Shown here: positions 55,450-61,554 of the stretch, in pieces | Position numbering within the stretch: the first letter of the stretch is position 1 | Layout of the letters: every line of letters begins with the position of its first letter | NCBI RefSeq assembly: GCF_001424565.1 | Contig: NZ_LMOL01000015.1 | Span: 70,619 to 132,172 of the forward strand | Length of the DNA stretch: 61,554 bases | Source of the DNA: Arthrobacter sp. Leaf141 | Lineage (GTDB): Bacteria > Actinomycetota > Actinomycetes > Actinomycetales > Micrococcaceae | Direction of reading: 5' to 3' | Notes under the pieces: model-generated | What the model was told of the DNA's origin: nothing | Database searches by the model: none | The model's input: the letters and a program-made list of their open reading frames with translations, nothing else | Made by a program: the position numbers and the translations under genes

Positions 55450-56421
55450 TCAGGCGTGGGTGCGCTGCTGCGGGGCGGCGACGTCGGCCAGGATGCGCGT
55501 CAGTACGGCTTCCGGAGTGGCGCCGGAGAACTCGGCTTCGGCGTCCATCACAAACCGGTGGGTCCACACAACGGCGGCCAGTTCCTTGATGTCGTCAGGC
55601 AGCACAAAGTTCCGGCCCTGCGCGGCGGCCCAGACCTTCGCGGCGCGGACCATGGCCAGGGCACCGCGGACGGAGACGCCCAGCCGGGTTTCGGGCGCGG
55701 AGCGGGTTTCCTCGCAGAGCCGGGAGATGTACTCCAGTACTGCGGTGTCCACGTGGACCGTGGCGGCGAGGTCCGCCATGTCGGCCACGGCGGAGGTGGT
55801 GATCACGGCGGACAGGTCCTGCGAGCGGTCCTTGAGGTTGGCCCCGCCCAGCAGCCGGACGGTGGAGGCGTGGTCCGGGTAGCCGATGGAGGTTTTGATC
55901 AGGAACCGGTCCAGCTGGGCCTCGGGCAGCCGGTAGGTGCCTGCCTGCTCGATCGGGTTCTGGGTGGCCATAACCATGAACGGCCGGCCTGCGGAGTGGG
56001 TGATGCCGTCCACGGTGACCCGGGACTCTTCCATTACCTCGAGCAACGCCGACTGGGTTTTCGGGGATGCACGGTTGATTTCGTCGGCCAGGACGATGTT
56101 GTTGAAGATCGGGCCCTTGTGGAACTCGAACTTCTGCGTCTTCTGGTCGTAGATGGTCACGCCGGTGACGTCGGAGGGCAGCAAGTCTGGCGTGAACTGG
56201 ATCCGGTTGTTGGAACCCTGGACCGTGGCGGCCAGGGCCCGGGCCAGGGAGGTCTTGCCGGTCCCGGGGGCGTCCTCGAACAGGACGTGGCCTTCAGCCA
56301 GCATGGCGGTGAAGGTGAGCCGGATGACGTGTTCCTTGCCCAGGACAGCTTGGCCAACGTTGGTAACGAGCTTTTCAAAAGTGTCGGCAAACCATTCGGC
56401 CTGTTCGGTGGTCATGGTCAT
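55450..56421 (-). CDS. MoxR family AAA ATPase
   Basis: 323-residue AAA+ ATPase of the MoxR class, which acts as a chaperone for assembling or activating partner complexes. Walker A is EDAPGTGKTSLA (about 50-60), Walker B and sensor are NIVLADEINRASPKTQSALL, and VDGITHSAGRPFMVMATQNP is the sensor-1 area. The partner is probably the DUF58 and transglutaminase-fold proteins that follow. AGGA lies 8 bases before the ATG. It corresponds to aaa-atp of the bifidobacterial cluster. Confidence 0.95.
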   Translation of the reverse strand: MTMTTEQAEWFADTFEKLVTNVGQAVLGKEHVIRLTFTAMLAEGHVLFEDAPGTGKTSLARALAATVQGSNNRIQFTPDLLPSDVTGVTIYDQKTQKFEFHKGPIFNNIVLADEINRASPKTQSALLEVMEESRVTVDGITHSAGRPFMVMATQNPIEQAGTYRLPEAQLDRFLIKTSIGYPDHASTVRLLGGANLKDRSQDLSAVITTSAVADMADLAATVHVDTAVLEYISRLCEETRSAPETRLGVSVRGALAMVRAAKVWAAAQGRNFVLPDDIKELAAVVWTHRFVMDAEAEFSGATPEAVLTRILADVAAPQQRTHA

Positions 56422-56496
56422 GATGGGTTCCTTTTTGTCTGGGTTCGTAGGTGGGGACCGGTGTGCCGGTCCCTGGGTGCAGGGCGGTGGTGCTGG

Positions 56497-59400
56497 CTAG
56501 CCGTTCGGCATGCCATTGGGCGGGTTGCAGCCGCGGCTGGAGGTGTCGCAGCGGATCCAGTTCCCGGCGGCCATGCCGCTGGTGAGGTGGTACCAGATGC
56601 CGGACGGGTTGTTGGAGGTCTTGTACCAGACCTGGTACCTGTCCGTATCCGCTGACGCGCCTGCGTCCAGCCATTTGCCTGCCCCGTTGCACTGGGACGG
56701 GTTGCCGGCCACGAAGCTGTCGGTCCCCTTCCTCGGTTCGGTGCAGCTGCGGGTCGGGGTGGCGGTGATGCTCCAGGACGTTGGCGGTGGCGGGGTGGGA
56801 TTGTCTCCGGACTTGGCGTTTGCCTGTCCCGGCGCCCCGGGCACCACGGTGACGGCCCGGACCTGGAGGGTGCGGCTCTGGTTCCAACCGCCGGCGGAGC
56901 GGTCAAACTTGTTGGTTTTGCCCACGTTGGTCCAACCGCCGCCTTCGTAATTGACCTCGTAGTGGCTGAGCGCGCGTCCGTTGGTGGCCGGGTTGTTCCA
57001 GGTCCAGTGCACGTCGCCGTCGCCCTTGGCGGACGTGCCGCCGTTGACGTTGGGGGCGTTGGGCGGGCCATAGGGGTTGGCGGCGCCCACCGGCTTGGCG
57101 TCCCCGGAAATGTTGTTTTTGGTGGACGTGGCGATGATGGTGACGGTGATGTCCCGGCCGTCGGTCATGCCAGTGATGGTGGTGCCGCCGGCCGGGATGG
57201 GACCGCTCCGGCCGTCGGCGTTGTAGCTGTAACTGATCTCACCGTCGGTGGAGCCGTTGCGCTGTGCTTGCGTAAGCGGTTCGAAAGTCACCTGGAGCTG
57301 CCCGCTGGTGCCGGTTTCCTTAACCGATCCACTGCTGACCTGGCCCGGTTTTCCTGCCGCCCGGATGGCCGCGGACTGTGCACTGGGATCGCTGGTACCG
57401 GCCTTGTTGGTGGCCGTGACCGTGAAGGTGTAGTTGCTTTCCGAGTTGTCCACCGTGACGTTCTGCGTGGTGCCGGTGACCTTCTGGCTGGACACGGCGG
57501 CGCCGCCGCGGAAAGTAGTAAGGGTGTAGCTGGAGACGGCGTCACCGTTGTTGTTCGGCGCCGCCCACGCCACCTTCAGCTGGCTCTGCGCCCCCACGGA
57601 CCCTGCCTGGGCCGCGGTGGGCGCGGCAGGCACGGCCGGCGGACCGGCCGGGACTTCCGCAGCGGAGTAGGGGCTCCATTCGGAGGGGTCCTTGGCGTCG
57701 TTGCGGGCCAGGACCCGCACCTTGTAGGAGACGCCGTTCTTGAGGCCCTTCCAGACGTAGCTCACGGCGGTGAGGTTCTGGATCTGCGCGTTTTGTCCCG
57801 GCGGCGCAGGCGAGATCTCCAGGTCGTAGGACTTCACCGGTGAGCCCTTGCTGGCGGGCGCCGCCCAGGCGACGGAGAGCTGCTTGTCGCCGAACTTGAG
57901 CGACGGCGCCAGCGGGGTGTCCGGCTTGACGTCCGGGCGTACCTCCGCGGAGGCCGGCGACCGGTCCGACTCGCCGAACTCGTTGGTGGCGGTGACCTCG
58001 AAGTTGTACTTGGTGTTGTTGGTCAGCCCGTTCAGGGTGCATGTGTTGGCCGGGCAATCCTGGCGGAAACCGCCGGCGCCGTACACGGTGTACTTGGTGA
58101 TGGCGGCGCCGCGGTCGGCCGGGGCCGTCCAGGCCAGCAGCGCTGTCCGGTCCCCCACGCTCTGCGCCTGGGGCGTGGCCGGGGCCAACGGCTTGTCCTT
58201 GACGGTAAGCCGGATCCGGGCGGTGGCCTGACGCGACGGGTCGTTGGTTTTGTCCGCCACGGTGTAGCTGACCACCATGGTTCCGGTGAAGCCCGGGGCG
58301 GGGGTCACCACCACGGAGCCGCCGTCGACATCCACGTTGCCGCTGCCGGTCTCCGCGCCGGCGGCCGTGATCTTCAGGGCCGTCTCGGGGAAGGGGTTGG
58401 AGTCGTTGGCCAGGACGTTGACGGTGACGGGCTTGCCCGCCGCTGCGTTGGGTTCCGGGTCGTCGTTGGCCACCGGCTTGGGCCGGTTGGAGGCGGTGAC
58501 GGCCAGTTGGTAGGTGGCGGTGGCTTCGAGGCCGCGCGGGTCCTTGGCTTTGACCTGGACAGCGGCGGTGGTTCCGGTACCGCTGGATCCCGACGACGCT
58601 TTCAGGACGCTGCCGTCCAGGGACGCGCTGAAGCCTGCGGGTGCGCCGCCCTGGATCTCGTAGCTCATGTTGTCCGCGTCATCGCCATCCGGGTCGGAGG
58701 TCAGGCTGCGCAGGTCCAGGCTGGCGGAATCCCCCATGGGAACGTCAAGGGCCGAGCCCAGGAGTTCGGGCGGGTTGTTCCGGTTGGGGTCCGGCAGCAC
58801 CCTGGTCCGGATGCTGAGGGTGGACTTGAGCCCATCGGGGTCATCGGGTCCGCTGCCGTCGGTAACTTCAAAGGTCATGGAGCCCGGGCCCACGTAGTCG
58901 ATTCCGGCGGTGTACTTCAGGGACGTGGCGCTGCCGGCGGTGGGGTCGGCGCCGTCGGCCCCGATGAACTTGATCCGGTCAGCCTGCGTCAGCCGGGGTG
59001 ACCGGCCGTCGCGGACCTTGACCCATTCGGTGAGGTCCACCGTGGCGGACTGGCCGGCGATGACCTCCACCACGTCATCCTTGGCCAGGGTGGGCACCTG
59101 CTGGCCGAGGCCCGGAACCCAGATGACCGCCGTCGACTGCTGTCCATCCACGTCTTCAACGGTGTAGGGAATGAGCTGCGGCGCTTCGGTGAGTTCAACA
59201 ATCACGTTGCCGTCACTGCCGGGCCGGGCGGTGGGGGCTTCGGTGGCGACCACCAGGTTTTCGCCTACCCCGTCCGGGTCCTCGTCATTTTTCAGGACCG
59301 GAACGTCCACTGCGGTGCGGCCCATGGTCTGGGCGGAGGTCACCCGGTCATCGCGCGCAATCGGGGCCTTGAGCGGGACGTCATTGTCCACCACCACGCG

Positions 59401-61554
59401 GATGGTGGCCTGGGCGGTGGCGTCCCGGTCATCGGAGACGGTGTAGCGGACGTTGACGGTGCCGGCTTCCTCCGGGGCCAGGAGGATCACGCGGCCGCTG
59501 GTTTTGCTGACGGTGGCCTGGAATGCGGGATCGGCCTCGATGCCATCGGTCCGGATCCGGACAATGTCGCCGTCCGGGTCGGTGTCGTTCCTGACGGCAT
59601 CGACGGCGATCTGCCGCCCCGGGCGGACCCGGACCTCGTCGTCCACGGGGGTGGGCTTCTGGTTCACTTCGCCGCGCGGAGCGATGCCAACTGTCACGGT
59701 TCCGGTGTTGACGGCGCCCTGGCGGTCCACCACTTTGTAGCGGAACGTGTCAGTGCCGGCGCCGTCGCCGGCGGCCGTGAAGTCGATGAAGTTGCTGCCC
59801 ACGGTGGCGGTGCCCATGGCCGGCGTGCTGTCGATCCCGGTCAGCTGGACGGAGTCGCCGTCGGGGTCGATGCCGTCCAGCGGGACGGGGATCCTGACGG
59901 TTCCGGCGGCCACCACGCGGGCGGTCAGGTTCTGCGGCTGCGGCCGGGAGTTTTCGGCGCCTTCCAGCGGCAGGATGTGGATGGTGACCGCGGCAGCGCT
60001 CTTTTGGCCCTGCGGGTCCACGGCGTTGTAGATGGCGCGGACGGTCTTCGGTTGGCTGCCCGCGATGAACCGGAGCGTGTTTTCCGAGACGAAACCCTTG
60101 CCGTCCGCCGCGTCTACTGCCTGCGGCAGAACGGGGTCAACGGTCAGTTCCTGGCCTTGCGGGTGGGTGTCGTTGTCCAGCACGGGGATGGTCACCACGT
60201 CGTTGACGCGGACGTTCACCTCATCCGGTTTGGGCTGCGGCGCTTCCACCACGGCCGGGGCCGGTACGGGTACCACCGAGACGCTGCCGGTGGCGGATTT
60301 GGTGCCGTTGGACATGGTGTATTCGAACAGGAGCGGGTCTTTGGTTCCCCGGATGTCGGTGATGCGCAGGACGCTGTGGTCGATCACGGAGACGGAGACG
60401 GGCGCGTTGTCCGGCAGTTTGACGGATTGCAGCACCAGGACGCCGCCGGAGGGGTCGGAGTCGTTGGCCAGCGGGTCCAGCAGGACGTTGCCGCCGGTGG
60501 GCATCAGGGCAACGTCGTGCACGGCGACCGGGTTGCCGGGGTCGTTGCCGGATTCCACATCCACGCGCACCAGGCCCTGGCTGCTTTGCGGGCCGTTGCT
60601 GGCGATGTAGGTCAGGTAGACGGGCCCAGGGGTGGTGCTGCGGAAGACGAAGGTACCGCCGTCCGTGACCGGGCCCAGCTCGGCCGGCCCGTTGGCTTCC
60701 ACCTGGGCCAGCCGCAGGGCGCCGCCGTTGGGGTCCACGTCGTTTTTCAGCGGGGCGATGACCAGGTCCTGGCCCACCACGGCCGTGACGTGGTCGGCGT
60801 TGACCACCGGGGCCAGGGCACCCGGCGGCTGGACGTTGACCACCACCTTGCCGGTGACGGTGTCGCGGCCGTCCCAGATACTGACTTCCACGCTCTTTTT
60901 TCCTGCGGTGGCGCCGGAGTCCTGGAACGTCAGCAGGCCGTCGCGGCGGACCTTCACCTGGTCCTGGTCGTTGTCCGCCTTGGCGTCGAGGAGGACCAGG
61001 TCGTCGCCGTCGGGGTCGATCCAGTCGGTGAGGATGTTCTGGCTGACGGTTTTGCCCTGCTCCACCAGGATGGTGGTGTCTTCGCCGCGTTTAAACTGTG
61101 GCGGCTTGTTCTCGTTGGGCCCCACCACGGTGAGGCTGACCTGCCCGGCCGCTGACAGGCCGCGCCCGTCCGAGGCGTTGTAGCCAAACGTTTCGGTGCC
61201 CGGTTTGGCGTCGGCCGGGACGGCGACCTGGAAGGCGGTGCCGCCGTAAATGCTGTCGAGGGTGCCGGCCTGCGGTCCCGAGCCTGCCAGGGCAGCGGTG
61301 AGCACGTCGCCGTCGGGATCCGAATCATTGTCCAGGACGCTGAGGATGGTGGTCCGGCCGGGGCGGACGCCGATGGCGTCGGGTTTGGTCTCCGGCGGCC
61401 GGTTGGGTTTGGTGCGGTCCGGCAGGACGTTGATGGTGTTGTTGTCCGCGGACTCCTGGTCCTGTTCGTCGGATTCGTTTTTGGGCGGGACCACGTCGTC
61501 CCAGTTGTTGACCAGGAGCATGTTCTGGTTCACCAGCCACACATTGCCCGAATT
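56497..61554 (-). CDS. Giant Ig-like/fibronectin type III repeat surface protein (partial, N-terminus outside window)
   Basis: At least 1685 residues; the frame is open to the window edge, so the true start is beyond it. The visible N-terminal end (NVWLVNQNMLLVNNWDD) is followed by about eleven tandem Ig-like (Big_9/cadherin-like) repeats, seen as DNDSDPDGD-type loops. About five Fn3 modules follow (for example TALLAWTAPADRGAAITKY, QLSVAWAAPASKGSPVKSYD), then a short C-terminal region with four cysteines. No LPxTG motif or C-terminal helix is seen. It is probably an extracellular or wall-spanning fibre anchored by its missing N-terminus. It is the equivalent of fn3 of the bifidobacterial pkb2-fn3 cluster and the first visible gene of the array. 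Confidence 0.9.
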   Translation of the reverse strand, partial: NSGNVWLVNQNMLLVNNWDDVVPPKNESDEQDQESADNNTINVLPDRTKPNRPPETKPDAIGVRPGRTTILSVLDNDSDPDGDVLTAALAGSGPQAGTLDSIYGGTAFQVAVPADAKPGTETFGYNASDGRGLSAAGQVSLTVVGPNENKPPQFKRGEDTTILVEQGKTVSQNILTDWIDPDGDDLVLLDAKADNDQDQVKVRRDGLLTFQDSGATAGKKSVEVSIWDGRDTVTGKVVVNVQPPGALAPVVNADHVTAVVGQDLVIAPLKNDVDPNGGALRLAQVEANGPAELGPVTDGGTFVFRSTTPGPVYLTYIASNGPQSSQGLVRVDVESGNDPGNPVAVHDVALMPTGGNVLLDPLANDSDPSGGVLVLQSVKLPDNAPVSVSVIDHSVLRITDIRGTKDPLLFEYTMSNGTKSATGSVSVVPVPAPAVVEAPQPKPDEVNVRVNDVVTIPVLDNDTHPQGQELTVDPVLPQAVDAADGKGFVSENTLRFIAGSQPKTVRAIYNAVDPQGQKSAAAVTIHILPLEGAENSRPQPQNLTARVVAAGTVRIPVPLDGIDPDGDSVQLTGIDSTPAMGTATVGSNFIDFTAAGDGAGTDTFRYKVVDRQGAVNTGTVTVGIAPRGEVNQKPTPVDDEVRVRPGRQIAVDAVRNDTDPDGDIVRIRTDGIEADPAFQATVSKTSGRVILLAPEEAGTVNVRYTVSDDRDATAQATIRVVVDNDVPLKAPIARDDRVTSAQTMGRTAVDVPVLKNDEDPDGVGENLVVATEAPTARPGSDGNVIVELTEAPQLIPYTVEDVDGQQSTAVIWVPGLGQQVPTLAKDDVVEVIAGQSATVDLTEWVKVRDGRSPRLTQADRIKFIGADGADPTAGSATSLKYTAGIDYVGPGSMTFEVTDGSGPDDPDGLKSTLSIRTRVLPDPNRNNPPELLGSALDVPMGDSASLDLRSLTSDPDGDDADNMSYEIQGGAPAGFSASLDGSVLKASSGSSGTGTTAAVQVKAKDPRGLEATATYQLAVTASNRPKPVANDDPEPNAAAGKPVTVNVLANDSNPFPETALKITAAGAETGSGNVDVDGGSVVVTPAPGFTGTMVVSYTVADKTNDPSRQATARIRLTVKDKPLAPATPQAQSVGDRTALLAWTAPADRGAAITKYTVYGAGGFRQDCPANTCTLNGLTNNTKYNFEVTATNEFGESDRSPASAEVRPDVKPDTPLAPSLKFGDKQLSVAWAAPASKGSPVKSYDLEISPAPPGQNAQIQNLTAVSYVWKGLKNGVSYKVRVLARNDAKDPSEWSPYSAAEVPAGPPAVPAAPTAAQAGSVGAQSQLKVAWAAPNNNGDAVSSYTLTTFRGGAAVSSQKVTGTTQNVTVDNSESNYTFTVTATNKAGTSDPSAQSAAIRAAGKPGQVSSGSVKETGTSGQLQVTFEPLTQAQRNGSTDGEISYSYNADGRSGPIPAGGTTITGMTDGRDITVTIIATSTKNNISGDAKPVGAANPYGPPNAPNVNGGTSAKGDGDVHWTWNNPATNGRALSHYEVNYEGGGWTNVGKTNKFDRSAGGWNQSRTLQVRAVTVVPGAPGQANAKSGDNPTPPPPTSWSITATPTRSCTEPRKGTDSFVAGNPSQCNGAGKWLDAGASADTDRYQVWYKTSNNPSGIWYHLTSGMAAGNWIRCDTSSRGCNPPNGMPNG

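Overview
The window looks like a chromosomal segment of a high-GC actinobacterium of the Micrococcaceae (Arthrobacter/Pseudarthrobacter type). The grounds are the GC-rich codon usage, the frequent GTG starts, actinobacterial-type SAM riboswitches ahead of metX and metY, a two-domain GatCAB/LigA neighbourhood and the order glyS ... dus-dgt-dnaG. No IS element, prophage, CRISPR array, tRNA or rRNA was recognised. The genus is an inference from memory of gene order and protein style, not from a search.

Layout. Positions 68-6076 (minus) hold information-processing genes: dnaG, dgt, a tRNA-dihydrouridine synthase and a YibE/F membrane protein. 6161-7737 (plus) is a coupled alpha/beta hydrolase and acyltransferase pair closed by a strong bidirectional hairpin. 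7851-11377 (minus) carries a GNAT enzyme, glyS and a DUF606-type transporter. Small housekeeping and hydrolase genes follow up to 13976. 14000-16665 (minus) is the direct-sulfhydrylation methionine module, metX and metY; each gene has its own SAM-IV-like riboswitch behind the same TACACT -10 box. 16987-19511 holds a VOC protein behind a DtxR/IdeR-like dyad, a CPBP protease and a DeoR regulator with a clear operator dyad. 19610-24229 (minus) is a tight tdh-kbl-FAD oxidoreductase-hutI operon divergent from a LysR regulator. 26133-29524 is gatCAB. 29735-33768 is a CitMHS transporter divergent from a CitA/CitB-type two-component system. 34798-39183 (minus) is ligA-inositol monophosphatase-AAA ATPase.

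The most interesting part is 39950-61554, one long minus-strand gene array: a giant Ig-like/Fn3 surface protein (N-terminus beyond the window), MoxR AAA ATPase, DUF58 protein, membrane transglutaminase-fold protein, zinc-ribbon/RDD/FHA protein, PP2C phosphatase, zinc-ribbon/FHA protein, Ser/Thr kinase, a small FHA-like protein and an EssC/EccC-type FtsK ATPase with its own FHA domain. Seven of the nine gene junctions overlap or are in start-stop contact, and the array ends in a strong hairpin terminator. It resembles the bifidobacterial pkb2-fn3 cluster, extended here by an EssC-like secretion motor and several FHA proteins. Noteworthy details are a transglutaminase core whose catalytic cysteine position is Asp, degenerate second and third FtsK ATPase domains, and a recurring acidic-Thr-x-x-Arg/Lys motif in three of the proteins that could be the kinase target and FHA docking site. 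The inferred role is a phosphorylation-controlled envelope or secretion machine that assembles or exports a large adhesin-like protein; no step of this has been demonstrated from the sequence.
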